64,000 nucleotides of DNA. It comes from Streptomyces sp. SDr-06 (GTDB lineage: Bacteria > Actinomycetota > Actinomycetes > Streptomycetales > Streptomycetaceae). The notes beneath the pieces are model-generated. The model had not been told where the DNA came from. It saw only the letters and a program-made list of their open reading frames with translations, and did not search any database. Positions 51,688-60,128 of this stretch are shown one piece after another. Each line of letters starts with the position of its first letter. Positions within the stretch are counted from its first letter, which is position 1. Location of the stretch: NCBI RefSeq assembly GCF_003324565.1, contig NZ_QOLA01000002.1, positions 248,001 to 312,000 of the forward strand. The letters are read 5' to 3'. A program made the translations under genes and the position numbers.

Positions 51688-52320
51688 CTACAGCCAGCCC
51701 TGCTGACGGGCCGAGCGCACCGCCTCCATGCGGTTGCGGGTGCCCGTCTTGCCGATGGCGGACGACAGGTAGTTGCGTACGGTCGACTCCGACAGGTGCA
51801 GCTTGCCCGCGATGTCGGAGACCGTCGCCCCGTCCACCGCGGCGTTCAGGACGTCGCGTTCGCGGGCGGTCAGCGGGCTGGGGCCCGCGCTGAGGGCGGC
51901 CGCGGCGAGCGCCGGGTCGATCACCGTCTCGCCGCGCAGGACCCGGCGGATCGCCTCCGCGAGATCCTCGACCGGGCCGTCCTTCACGAGGAAGCCCGCG
52001 GCCCCCGCCTCCATCGCGCGGCGCAGATAGCCGGGCCGGCCGAACGTGGTGAGGATCAGGACCCGGCACTCCGGGACCTCCTCGCGCAGGTCCGCGGCCG
52101 CGTCCAGGCCGCTCCTGCCCGGCAGTTCGATGTCGAGGAGCGCCACGTCGGGACGCGAGACGAGGGCCTCGGGGACGATCTTGTCGCCCGTCGAGACCTG
52201 CGCCACGACCTCCATGTCCTCTTCGAGGCCGAGCAGCAGGGCGAGCGCGCCGCGCATCATCCCCTGGTCCTCGGCGAGCAGCACACGCACGGATTTGGCG
52301 GGTCGGTGATCCTGGGGCAT
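51688..52320 (-). CDS. NarL/LuxR-type response regulator
   Basis: A 210-residue regulator: receiver domain with acidic pair in VLLAEDQGM, phosphoacceptor Asp63 in VALLDIELPG, Lys in GFLVKDGP, and a C-terminal LuxR helix-turn-helix (LTARERDVLNAAVDGATVSDIAGKLHLSESTVRNYLSSAIGKTG). It follows the sensor kinase gene by about 35 bases on the same strand. With the kinase and ABC transporter genes upstream it forms a DesK/DesR-like or LiaSR-like module that likely controls the transporter. Confidence 0.88.
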   Translation of the reverse strand: MPQDHRPAKSVRVLLAEDQGMMRGALALLLGLEEDMEVVAQVSTGDKIVPEALVSRPDVALLDIELPGRSGLDAAADLREEVPECRVLILTTFGRPGYLRRAMEAGAAGFLVKDGPVEDLAEAIRRVLRGETVIDPALAAAALSAGPSPLTARERDVLNAAVDGATVSDIAGKLHLSESTVRNYLSSAIGKTGTRNRMEAVRSARQQGWL

Positions 52321-52355
52321 CTCGTCCACGGGGAAAGGGTATGCGCGGCCGGGTG

Positions 52356-53558
52356 TCAGTGGTGGCCGCGGGCGGTGGTCAGTTCGGCGTCCAGGGCCGT
52401 GTCCTCGGGGTCCACCGGGAGTTCGGCCCTCACCTGGAAGCCCGCGCGGGGCGCGGGGCCCGCCGTCAGGGAGCCGCCCGCAGCGGCGAGGCGCTCGGTC
52501 AGGCCCTTGAGTCCGGTGCCGCCGATCCGGGGCTTGGGGGCGGGCGCGGCGGGCGCGCCCCTGCCGTCGTCGGTGACCGTCAGGGTGACCCGCTCCGGGG
52601 TGCCGTCGACGACGATCTCGCAGCGGGTCGCGGCGCTGTGGCGCACGACGTTGGTGACCGCCTCGCGCACCACCCAGCCGAGCAGCGCCTCGGCCTGCGC
52701 GGGCAGCGGCGGCCCCGACTGGCGTACCACCGGCTCGACTTCGGCGGCGCCCAGCGCCGAGCGGGCCCGGTCGAGCTCGGTGGCGAGGCTGCCCTCGCGG
52801 TAGCCGGTGACGGCCTCGCGGATCTCGGTGAGGGCCTGGCGGCCGACCGACTCGATGTCGGCGACCTGGCCGAGGGCCGCGTCCAGGTCGCGCGGGGCGA
52901 TCCGGCGGGCGGCCTCGGACTTCACCACGATCACGGACAGGGTGTGGCCGAGCAGGTCGTGCAGATCGCGGGAGAAGCGCAGGCGCTCCTTCTCGACCGC
53001 GGTACGGGCCAACTCCTGCCGGGTGTCGCGCAGTTCGCGGACCGTCTCGGAGAGCGAGAGCAGCGCCGAGATCACCAGACCGGACAGGAACGTGCCGTAC
53101 GCGATGGTCATGTTGTCCCAGGGGTCGCCGGTCTTGACCCCCGAGATCACCCCCACCGAACCGGCGAGCACGATGAGCACCACGCCGAGCCGCCGGTCCC
53201 GCACCGCCGCGCCGCAGGCCAGCGAGAGCAGCGGGAAGAAGAGGAGCCAGACGCCGCCGTAGCCGATGCCGACGGCGTAGGTGACGGCGGCGAGCCCGGC
53301 GAGCAGGACGAGCGTCGTCCGCTGCCCGCGCCGCTCCTTGTCCAGGGCGCGGAAGGCGACGTGCGCGTACAGGACGGCGAAGGCGATGATGCCGAGGCCG
53401 CCGAGCCAGGGCTCGGCCACCCTGCCCTTGGACACCTCGACCGCCGCGCCGCTGCCCATCAGGAGCCACGGCAGGAAGGTGTAGCCGTTGGCGGGCGGGC
53501 CCGGGAACTCTTCGGCCTTCTCGCCGCGCGGAGGCAGCTTCGGCAGCAGTGATGGCAT
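52356..53558 (-). CDS. Sensor histidine kinase (HisKA_3, NarL partner)
   Basis: A 400-residue kinase: about five membrane helices (residues about 28-170), dimerisation helix with phosphoacceptor His200 in FSRDLHDLLGHTLS, and an ATPase domain with VVREAVTNVVRHSAAT and DDGRGAPAA...GGTGLKGLTERLAAAGG. The membrane sensing part has little outside the membrane, as in DesK/LiaS-type intramembrane sensors. ATG 53558 follows GGGGAGAAC. Operon with the response regulator downstream and an ABC-2 transporter upstream. Confidence 0.88.
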   Translation of the reverse strand: MPSLLPKLPPRGEKAEEFPGPPANGYTFLPWLLMGSGAAVEVSKGRVAEPWLGGLGIIAFAVLYAHVAFRALDKERRGQRTTLVLLAGLAAVTYAVGIGYGGVWLLFFPLLSLACGAAVRDRRLGVVLIVLAGSVGVISGVKTGDPWDNMTIAYGTFLSGLVISALLSLSETVRELRDTRQELARTAVEKERLRFSRDLHDLLGHTLSVIVVKSEAARRIAPRDLDAALGQVADIESVGRQALTEIREAVTGYREGSLATELDRARSALGAAEVEPVVRQSGPPLPAQAEALLGWVVREAVTNVVRHSAATRCEIVVDGTPERVTLTVTDDGRGAPAAPAPKPRIGGTGLKGLTERLAAAGGSLTAGPAPRAGFQVRAELPVDPEDTALDAELTTARGHH

Positions 53559-53612
53559 GGTGTTCTCCCCGTACTGGTGACTCATGAGCTCACCGGCCTC
53601 GTCGTCCGGCAC

Positions 53613-54338
53613 TCACGCGGTCCGTGCGGACCGACGGTAGGAGACCACGGCGTACGCGCCGAAGACCACCAGCCAGGCTGCCATCAGTGCGATGGTCGCC
53701 GCACCCGGGGCGTGACCCTGCGAGGTGGCCCAGCCGAGGTCGGCGAAGCGGTGGGTCGGAGTGTACTCGGCGACCTTCCGCAGCCAGCCGGGGAAGGCCG
53801 AGACCGGGAACCACAGGCCGCCGAGGATCGCGAGCCCCATCAGACAGGCCACGTTGACCACACCGGTGGCCTGCGCGGACAGCCGGTAGCCGTTGCCGAG
53901 GCCGAGCATCGTGAAGGGCAGCGCCCCGATCCACAGGAGCAGCGTGAGCGCGGTCCACTGCCAGGCGTCCAGGCGCACCCCGTTGATCAGCGCGCCGGAC
54001 AGCAGCACCGCGAGGATGCCGGGCAGCACGGTCACCGAGCCGCTGATGGCGCGGCCGGTCACCACCCGGGTCGGCGGCAGCGGCGCGATCCGCAGCTGCC
54101 GCAGCCAGCCGATCGACTTGTCGGAGGCCACGCCGGTGCCGGTGCCGAGCGCCGCGCCCAGCGCCCCGTAGGCCGCCATCCCGACCATGGACGCGACCTT
54201 CCAGTCGGCGTCGCTGTTCTGGCCCCCGCCGATGTTGGTGAAGAGCAGGTACATCAGCACCGGCATGCCGATGCCGAAGGTCACGAAGGAGGCGTCACGG
54301 AGCGTGCGCCGCATCTCCAGCTTGATGTACTCGAACAT
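53613..54338 (-). CDS. ABC-2 type transporter permease
   Basis: A 241-residue protein with six membrane helices and the ABC-2 pattern (EMRRTLRDASFVTFGIGMPVLMYLLF, GWLRQLRIAPLPPTRVV, LGGLWFPVSAFPGWLRKVAEYTPTHRFADL). Exports a drug, lipid or peptide together with the ATPase encoded just upstream. ATG shares bases with the ATPase stop codon, which indicates translational coupling. Confidence 0.88.
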   Translation of the reverse strand: MFEYIKLEMRRTLRDASFVTFGIGMPVLMYLLFTNIGGGQNSDADWKVASMVGMAAYGALGAALGTGTGVASDKSIGWLRQLRIAPLPPTRVVTGRAISGSVTVLPGILAVLLSGALINGVRLDAWQWTALTLLLWIGALPFTMLGLGNGYRLSAQATGVVNVACLMGLAILGGLWFPVSAFPGWLRKVAEYTPTHRFADLGWATSQGHAPGAATIALMAAWLVVFGAYAVVSYRRSARTA

Positions 54339-55252
54339 CAGACGGTCTCGCTTTCGCGTGCGGTGAGGGAGAGGAAGGCGTCTTCCAGGCTTGCGGGGGC
54401 GACTTCCAGGCGGCGTACGGCGCCCATCGCGGCGAGCGCGACCACGGTCGCGTCCGAGTCGTCGCTGCGCAGCCGGGCCCGGTCGCCGTGGACCTCGACC
54501 GCGGCCACGCCCGGCAGCAGGGCGAGCCCCTCGGTCGGCATGCCCGCGAGGTCGAAGGAGACCAGGCTGCCGCCCGCCGCGCGCTTGATGGTCTCGCCGG
54601 GCCCGTCGGCGACGATCCGGCCCCGGTCGATGACGACGATGCGGTCGGCGTTGTCGTCGGCCTCTTCGAGGTAGTGGGTGGAGAACATCACCGTGTTGCC
54701 CCGGTCCGCGTAGGTGCGCATCGACTCCCAGAACGCGCGGCGGGCCTCCACGTCGAGGGCGGCCGTCGGCTCGTCGAGCAGGAGCAGTTCGGGGTTGCCG
54801 ACCAGCGCCATGGCGAACCGCACCCGCTGGCTCTGGCCGCCGGACAGCTTGTCGACCCGGCGGTCGGCGAACTCGGTGAGCCCGGCGAGCGCCAGCGCCT
54901 CGGCGACCGGCATCGGCTCCGGATACATGCTGCCGATGAAGAACACCAGCTCGCGCACGGTCACGCGGGGGATCGGGCTGCCCTCCTGGAGCATCGCCCC
55001 GATCAGGCCCTCGCGCACCGCCCGTTCCGGGGTGCGGCCGAAGATCCGCACCTCGCCCGCGTCGGGTTCGTTCAGGCCGAGCAGCAGGCTGATGGTGGTG
55101 GACTTGCCGGCCCCGTTGCGGCCGAGCAGCGCCACGGTCTCGCCGCGCCCGATGGTCAGCTCGGCCCCGTCCACCGCGCGGAGCGCCCCGTAGGACTTGA
55201 CCACCCCGCTGAAGCGGACCGCGGCGGCGCTCTGTGTCGTCATCTGCGTCAT
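54338..55252 (-). CDS. ABC-2 type transporter ATP-binding protein
   Basis: A 304-residue ATPase: Walker A LLGRNGAGKSTT, signature LSGGQSQRVRFAMAL, Walker B LLLLDEPTAALD, switch His in MFSTHYLEEAD, and a C-terminal DUF4162-like extension (LEVAPASLEDAFLSLT). First gene of the ABC / kinase / regulator operon. M1 at 55252 is listed; M4 at 55243 is an alternative. The type of substrate cannot be inferred. Confidence 0.9.
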   Translation of the reverse strand: MTQMTTQSAAAVRFSGVVKSYGALRAVDGAELTIGRGETVALLGRNGAGKSTTISLLLGLNEPDAGEVRIFGRTPERAVREGLIGAMLQEGSPIPRVTVRELVFFIGSMYPEPMPVAEALALAGLTEFADRRVDKLSGGQSQRVRFAMALVGNPELLLLDEPTAALDVEARRAFWESMRTYADRGNTVMFSTHYLEEADDNADRIVVIDRGRIVADGPGETIKRAAGGSLVSFDLAGMPTEGLALLPGVAAVEVHGDRARLRSDDSDATVVALAAMGAVRRLEVAPASLEDAFLSLTARESETV

Positions 55253-55370
55253 GCCCCCAACGCTAGGGAGCCGGGCGGGTCCGCCCCAGATGCGGTTGTA
55301 CGGAGCCGAGCAGGACAAATGTCCTGGGGTACCCCCGCCGAACGTGTCATGGGGTGCCCACTTCCGGTGA

Positions 55371-55387
55371 TCTGACGTGTCGTCAGG
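55371..55387. promoter_or_regulatory. Type II palindrome TCTGACGTGTCGTCAGG upstream of the MaoC operon
   Basis: Matches TCTGACGNNNCGTCAGA except for the last base. It is 48 bases upstream of the KstR-like site in the same promoter region. Confidence 0.65.
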
Positions 55388-55435
55388 AGCCTTCACAACG
55401 GCCGGGGCGTGCGCTATACCTGGGGGCCATCGGCC

Positions 55436-55449
55436 TAGAACGCGTTCTA
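55436..55449. promoter_or_regulatory. KstR-like operator (TAGAACGCGTTCTA), perfect palindrome
   Basis: A fully symmetric 14-base palindrome that matches every fixed position of TNNAACNNGTTNNA. It lies about 115 bases before the MaoC gene and is the best site in the window. Confidence 0.75.
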
Positions 55450-55564
55450 GAAGGCGGACGAGTCCTCGGTCCGGTCCAGTACGACCTCGGTGCGGCCGAC
55501 GGTGCGGACGGCCGCACCGAGGTCTTTTCCCGTGCCCGCACAACGCTCAAGGAGCAGCATCCTC

Positions 55565-56419
55565 ATGCCCATTGATGCCGCGAAGGCGGTCGCCGCCGAG
55601 CCCCGGTCCACCGAGATCGCCTGGGACCACAAGGACGTACAGCTCTACCACCTGGGGCTCGGGGCGGGGCTCCCGGCCACCGACCCGGACGAGCTGCGCT
55701 ACACCCTGGAGTCCCGGCTGCACGTGCTGCCCTCCTTCGCCACCGTCGCGGGCGCCGGCATGGGCGTGGTCGGCGGGCTCTCCGCGCCCGGCGTCGACGT
55801 GGACCTCGCGGCGGTGCTGCACGGCGGGCAGGCCATCACCCTGCACCGGCCGATCCCCGTACGGGGCAGGGCCACCTCGACCTCCAAGGTGGCCGCCGTC
55901 TACGACAAGGGCAAGGCCGCCATCCTGGTCCTGCGCACCGAGGCCGCCGACCAGGACGGCCCCCTGTGGACCAGCGACGCGCAGATCTTCGTGCGCGGCG
56001 AGGGCGGCTTCGGCGGGGACCGGGGACCCTCCGCCCGTCCCGCGCGGCCCGAGCGGGACCCCGACCACGTGGTCGAGCGCCCGGTCCGGGAGGAACAGGC
56101 GCTGCTCTACCGGCTCTCGGGGGACTGGAACCCGCTGCACGCCGACCCCGACTTCGCCAAACTGGCGGGCTTCGACCGGCCGATCCTGCACGGCCTGTGC
56201 ACGTACGGGATGACGCTCAAGGCCGTCGTCGACACCCTGCTCGGCGGCGACGTGACCCGGGTGCGCTCCTACGCCACCCGCTTCACCGGGGTCGTCTTCC
56301 CGGGCGAGACCCTGCGCATCCGGATGTGGTCGGACCCCGGCCGGATCCAGGTGGCGGTGACGGCGGTGGAGCGGGACGAGGCGCCGGTCCTCGCCGACAC
56401 GATCGTTGAACACAACTGA
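55565..56419 (+). CDS. MaoC-like enoyl-CoA hydratase (double hot-dog, ChsH3-like)
   Basis: A 284-residue protein. The C-terminal half carries the hydratase-2 motif YRLSGDWNPLHADPDFAKLAGFDRPILHGLCTYG, with the Asp/His catalytic pair. The N-terminal half is a degenerate hot-dog (LHVLPSFATVAGAGM). It is the length of Mtb Rv3538/ChsH3, a KstR-regulated hydratase of sterol side-chain degradation. It would hydrate the enoyl-CoA made by an acyl-CoA dehydrogenase. ATG 55565 follows AAGGAG, and the next gene starts 34 bases on. Confidence 0.88.
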   Translation: MPIDAAKAVAAEPRSTEIAWDHKDVQLYHLGLGAGLPATDPDELRYTLESRLHVLPSFATVAGAGMGVVGGLSAPGVDVDLAAVLHGGQAITLHRPIPVRGRATSTSKVAAVYDKGKAAILVLRTEAADQDGPLWTSDAQIFVRGEGGFGGDRGPSARPARPERDPDHVVERPVREEQALLYRLSGDWNPLHADPDFAKLAGFDRPILHGLCTYGMTLKAVVDTLLGGDVTRVRSYATRFTGVVFPGETLRIRMWSDPGRIQVAVTAVERDEAPVLADTIVEHN

Positions 56420-56453
56420 GCCTTTTTTTCCGGCACTTGAGGGGAGCCGCACC

Positions 56454-57530
56454 ATGCGCGCAGCCGTACTGCACGAGATAGGCCAGGACAAGCTCGAAGT
56501 GCTCGACGACGTGGAGGCGACCGGCTTCGGGCCGGGGAAGGTCAAGCTCCGCGTCCGCGCGACCGGGCTCTGTCACTCCGACCTCTCGGCGATGAGCGGC
56601 GTGCTGCCGCAGCCCGCGCCGTTCGTCCCCGGCCACGAGGGGGCCGGGGAGGTCATCGACGTCGGCGACGGTGTGACGGGCCTCAAGCAGGGCGACCGGG
56701 TCCTGATGTGCTGGCTGCCCGCGTGCGGGGCGTGCCCGTCCTGCAAGCGCGGCCAGACCCAGCTCTGCCTCGCGGGCTTCATGAACGCCGGGACCCCCAA
56801 CTTCCGGCGGGCCGGCGGCGAGGTGTTCGGCTTCGCGGGCACCGGCACCTTCGCCGAGGAGGTCGTCGTCGCGGCGGGCTGCGCGGTGCCGATCCCCGAC
56901 GACGTGCCGTACGAGATCGCCGCCCTGATCGGCTGCGGGGTGACCACCGGGCTCGGCGCGGCCATCAACACCGCGAAGGTGGAGGCGGGTTCGTCGGTCG
57001 CGGTCATCGGCTGCGGCGGGGTCGGCATCTCCACCATCCAGGGCGCCCGGGTGCAGGGCGCGGCCCAGATCGTCGCCGTCGACCCGGTCGCGTCACGGCG
57101 TGAGGCGGCGCTCAGGTTCGGCGCCACCGAGGCCGTCTCGCCCGACGCGTTCGCCGACGCCAAGCAGCGCGTCACCCAGGGCGAGGGCTTCGACTACGTC
57201 TTCGAGGTGGTCGGCCGTTCCGCGACCGCCCGCACCGCGTACGAGCACACCCGGCGCGGCGGCACCCTGTGCGTGGTCGGCGCGGGCGCCATGGACGACT
57301 TCTTCCAGGTCAACATGTTCGAGCTGTTCTTCGACGAGAAGCGCATCCTGCCGTCCATGTACGGCGGCGGCGACGTCCTGCGCTCCTATGAGCGGGCCAT
57401 CGCGCTGTGGCGGGCGGGCCGCATCGACCTGGAGGGCCTGATCACCCACCGGGTGCAGCTCGCAGGGATCAACGACGCCCTCGACCAGATGCGCAGCGGC
57501 GAGGCCCTGCGCACCTGCATCGAGATCTGA
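56454..57530 (+). CDS. Zinc-dependent alcohol dehydrogenase (MDR family)
   Basis: A 358-residue MDR protein: catalytic zinc ligand Cys in TGLCHSDLSA, GHEGAGEV, structural zinc cysteines CGACPSCKRGQTQLC, and the NAD-binding GCGGVGISTIQGARVQGA. It oxidises or reduces an alcohol/aldehyde, probably the alcohol produced by hydroxylation of the substrate of this pathway (inference). ATG 56454 follows GGGGAG. It is second in the MaoC operon. Confidence 0.88.
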   Translation: MRAAVLHEIGQDKLEVLDDVEATGFGPGKVKLRVRATGLCHSDLSAMSGVLPQPAPFVPGHEGAGEVIDVGDGVTGLKQGDRVLMCWLPACGACPSCKRGQTQLCLAGFMNAGTPNFRRAGGEVFGFAGTGTFAEEVVVAAGCAVPIPDDVPYEIAALIGCGVTTGLGAAINTAKVEAGSSVAVIGCGGVGISTIQGARVQGAAQIVAVDPVASRREAALRFGATEAVSPDAFADAKQRVTQGEGFDYVFEVVGRSATARTAYEHTRRGGTLCVVGAGAMDDFFQVNMFELFFDEKRILPSMYGGGDVLRSYERAIALWRAGRIDLEGLITHRVQLAGINDALDQMRSGEALRTCIEI

Positions 57531-57573
57531 TCCCGTCCCGTCCGCACACCCCTTGCGAGAGGACCCAACCGGC

Positions 57574-58518
57574 ATGGCAGCACTGCCACTTGAAGACATG
57601 TCCGCGATCGTCACCGGGGCCGGGCGGGGGCTCGGCCGGGCCGAGGCGCTCGAACTCGCCCGGCTCGGCGCGGCGGTCGTCGTCAACGACTTCGGGCAGC
57701 CCGGACGCGACGGCTCGGGCCAGGCGTCGACGGGCCCCGCCGAGGAGGTCGCCGCCGAGATCCGGGCCGCGGGCGGGCGGGCCGTCGCCCACACCGGGGA
57801 CGTGGCCGATCATCAACAGGCTGGTGAACTGGTCCGGTTGGCGATCGACACCTACGGCAAGCTCGACATCCTGGTCAACAACGCGGGCATCCTGCGGGAC
57901 CGGATGATCTTCTCGATGAGCGAGGCCGAGTGGGACTCGGTGATCCATGTGCACCTCAAGGGGCACTTCAACACCACCCACTTCGCGGCCGCGCACTGGC
58001 GCGAGCGGTCCAAGGCGGCGGGCGGCCCGGTGTACGGCCGCATCGTCAACACCTCCTCGGAGGCCTTCCTGGCCGGTTCGGCGGGTCAGCCCAACTACGC
58101 GGCGGCCAAGGGCGGCATCGTCGGCCTGACCACCTCCACCGCGCTCGCGCTCGGCAAGTACGGGGTCACCGCCAACGCGATCTGCCCGCGGGCCCGCACC
58201 CGCATGACCGAGGACGTCTTCCAGGGGTTCCAGGAGCCGGGGGAGGGCGAGCTCGACCCGCTGGCGCCCGAGCACGTCTCGCCGCTGGTCGGCTATCTGG
58301 CCTCGCCCGCCGCGGCCAGGGTCAACGGGCAGCTCCTGGTGGTGCACGGCGGCATGGTCGCGATCGTCGAACGGCCCAGGGTGGCCGCCAAGTTCGACAC
58401 CGCGAAGGAGGCCTTCTCGTACGAGGAGCTCGACGGGCTGCTCTCCCCCTACTACGCGGACCGGCCCGCGGGCGAGACCTTCGCCGCGGCCGAGGTGCTC
58501 GGGCTCAAGCGCGGCTGA
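57574..58518 (+). CDS. SDR-family 3-hydroxyacyl-CoA dehydrogenase-like oxidoreductase
   Basis: A 314-residue SDR with the cofactor motif VTGAGRGLGRAEALELA, NNAG in LVNNAGILRD, and active site Ser/Tyr/Lys in IVNTSSEAFLAGSAGQPNYAAAKGG. The extended C-terminal part (QGFQEPGEGELDPLAPEHVSPLVGYLASPAAA) matches SDRs of the multifunctional-enzyme type 2 group, such as mycobacterial Rv3548c-like enzymes. It would dehydrogenate the 3-hydroxyacyl-CoA made by the MaoC hydratase. The start ATG 57574 has GAGAGGA about 12 bases upstream. Confidence 0.88.
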   Translation: MAALPLEDMSAIVTGAGRGLGRAEALELARLGAAVVVNDFGQPGRDGSGQASTGPAEEVAAEIRAAGGRAVAHTGDVADHQQAGELVRLAIDTYGKLDILVNNAGILRDRMIFSMSEAEWDSVIHVHLKGHFNTTHFAAAHWRERSKAAGGPVYGRIVNTSSEAFLAGSAGQPNYAAAKGGIVGLTTSTALALGKYGVTANAICPRARTRMTEDVFQGFQEPGEGELDPLAPEHVSPLVGYLASPAAARVNGQLLVVHGGMVAIVERPRVAAKFDTAKEAFSYEELDGLLSPYYADRPAGETFAAAEVLGLKRG

Positions 58519-58536
58519 CCGCGGCCCGCGCACGAC

Positions 58537-58570
58537 CGAGGCCCCCGGGGTGACCACCCCGGGGGCCTCG
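58537..58570. terminator. Strong terminator of the MaoC/ADH/SDR operon
   Basis: CGAGGCCCCCGGGGT (58537-58551) pairs perfectly with ACCCCGGGGGCCTCG (58556-58570) around GACC. A 15-bp GC-rich stem just after the SDR stop and before the convergent 47-residue gene. Confidence 0.85.
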
Positions 58571-58583
58571 GCCCGTACGGCTG

Positions 58584-58727
58584 TCAGGCGTTGCTGCCCG
58601 CCGTCTCCTCGCGCCGGTGGCGTCCGTGGGCCGGCGCCGCCGTGTCCTCGGAGGCCGCGCCGCCCCGGTGCTTGCCGGCGCTGTCGGTCCCCGTCTCCTG
58701 CGGACGGATGTCGGTCTGGTTGGACAT
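58584..58727 (-). CDS. 47-residue charged small protein of unknown function
   Basis: A short frame running from ATG 58727 to TGA 58584-58586, beginning MSNQTDIRPQETGTDSAGKH and containing a hydrophilic Arg/His/Ala-rich centre (APAHGRHRREE). It has a GGGGTG-like upstream element at a longish spacing. The composition suggests a disordered peptide. It sits between two strong features, the operon terminator and the convergent-strand region, with no overlapping gene. Confidence 0.5.
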   Translation of the reverse strand: MSNQTDIRPQETGTDSAGKHRGGAASEDTAAPAHGRHRREETAGSNA

Positions 58728-58782
58728 GAGCTGTGGTCACCCCGTAGTCGTCTTCACGTATCCCTCGTACAGGGCGCCGATT

Positions 58783-59901
58783 CTAACGATCTCCCTTGAG
58801 CTGTCGACGGCCGGTCAGGGGTGCCTGCCCGAGCGGTACGGGCTTGGCCGCGGCGGGCCTGGCGGGCGGCGGCGGGGAAGCGGGCGGGTCCGGCGGCGCG
58901 GGCAGGTCGAGCACCGCGCACGGGCTCGCCTCCGTGACACAGGGAAGCCTCAGCACCCCCTCCGGTCGCCACAGGCCCGCGCCCGCCAACCACCCCTGCG
59001 GGGCCGCGAGTTGGTGCAGATGGCGGCCCGCCGGACGCCAGATGCCGACCCAGGTGCCGCCCTCGGCGTCGATGCGCAGGGCCACCGCGCAGGACTCCGG
59101 CATCAGGACCTGGCCCGGCTGTACGGCGAACGGCGTCAGGGCCGCGTCCGCCAGGCGCAGGCATTCGGGGAAGCGCACCGGGAGCGCCGAGCCGAGCACG
59201 CCCCAGCCGAGCCGGTCCTGGCCCGGCGCGTTCGAGCGGATCATCAGGAGCCCGCTGTCGGCGTCCGCGAGCAGCAGCCGGTCGTCGCTGTCCTCGGTGA
59301 TCTGGAGCAGCTCGGTGACCTCGCCACCGCGCTCCAGGTCGACGGCCACCGCCTTGGTGCGGCCGTCCAGCTCCCGGTCGAGCGCGAGCATCCGGCCGGT
59401 CCGGTCCAGCCACACCCCGCCCGAGCAGCGCCCCTTGAGCCGGGCCACCAGCTCGGGCCCGAACGCGCCGCCCGCCACCAGCCACAGCGCCGTGCCGTCC
59501 GGGCCCGCCGCGAGCGCGTAGGCGCAGCTGCCGTCCGGCGACGGCGGGAGCAGGGTGAGCTCGCCCGCCGCCGCGTCGACGGCGCCCAGCTGCAGCTCGC
59601 CGGTCGCGGGGCCGGTGGGGTAGAGCAGCGCGAAGGAGTGCCGGTCGGCGATCCTGCGGTGGATGAGCACCCTGCCGTCCGCCATGGGCAGCACCCCGGC
59701 GTCCGGCTCCTCCGGCTGGTTGCCGGGCAGCGGCACCGCGTACGGCTCGGGGCCGTCGAGCGTCCAGCGCTCCGGGAACCAGGCCCCCGCACCCGCGTCG
59801 CGCACCAGCCTCGCGGCGTACGAACCATTCGCGGTGATCGCGAATCCCGTACCTCTGACCGCGCCGTCCTCGGCAGCGGTCTCGATGGCCAAAGCCGTCA
59901 T
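58783..59901 (-). CDS. Conserved streptomycete protein of unknown function, beta-propeller-like repeats
   Basis: A 372-residue protein rich in beta-strand repeats (WFPERWTLDGPEPYAVPLPG, GRVLIHRRIADRHSFALLYPTG, GSCAYALAAGPDGTALWLVAGG, CSGGVWLDRTGRMLALDRELDG, DDRLLLADADSGLLMI), a pattern typical of a beta-propeller. The C-terminus is a proline-rich tail. ATG 59901 is chosen because GGAGGTGAG lies eight bases upstream. No enzymatic motif is seen. Confidence 0.65.
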   Translation of the reverse strand: MTALAIETAAEDGAVRGTGFAITANGSYAARLVRDAGAGAWFPERWTLDGPEPYAVPLPGNQPEEPDAGVLPMADGRVLIHRRIADRHSFALLYPTGPATGELQLGAVDAAAGELTLLPPSPDGSCAYALAAGPDGTALWLVAGGAFGPELVARLKGRCSGGVWLDRTGRMLALDRELDGRTKAVAVDLERGGEVTELLQITEDSDDRLLLADADSGLLMIRSNAPGQDRLGWGVLGSALPVRFPECLRLADAALTPFAVQPGQVLMPESCAVALRIDAEGGTWVGIWRPAGRHLHQLAAPQGWLAGAGLWRPEGVLRLPCVTEASPCAVLDLPAPPDPPASPPPPARPAAAKPVPLGQAPLTGRRQLKGDR

Positions 59902-60041
59902 CAGATGGCTCACCTCCGGCCACCGAAGCTAGTTTTCGCACTTCCAGCCGAACAACACGAGACCACTCGCTTCACACCAAAGGGTGGCTGTCGGGCGATT
60001 CGCCTGTGGGCGGGGAGACCGGTGTGCAGGAACGGTTTATG

Positions 60042-60060
60042 TAAGGTTAGGCGTACCTAA
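60042..60060. promoter_or_regulatory. Iron box (DmdR/IdeR operator)
   Basis: TAAGGTTAGGCGTACCTAA resembles the actinobacterial iron-box consensus TTAGGTTAGGCTCACCTAA. It lies about 70 bases upstream of the siderophore-binding protein gene, so that gene should be repressed in iron-replete cells. Confidence 0.8.
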
Positions 60061-60128
60061 GCCACGCTGGCCGGATTCTTTCGGCCGGCGTGTCCGCCGT
60101 CCCGATTCCCGCTGTACAGGAGCCTCTG

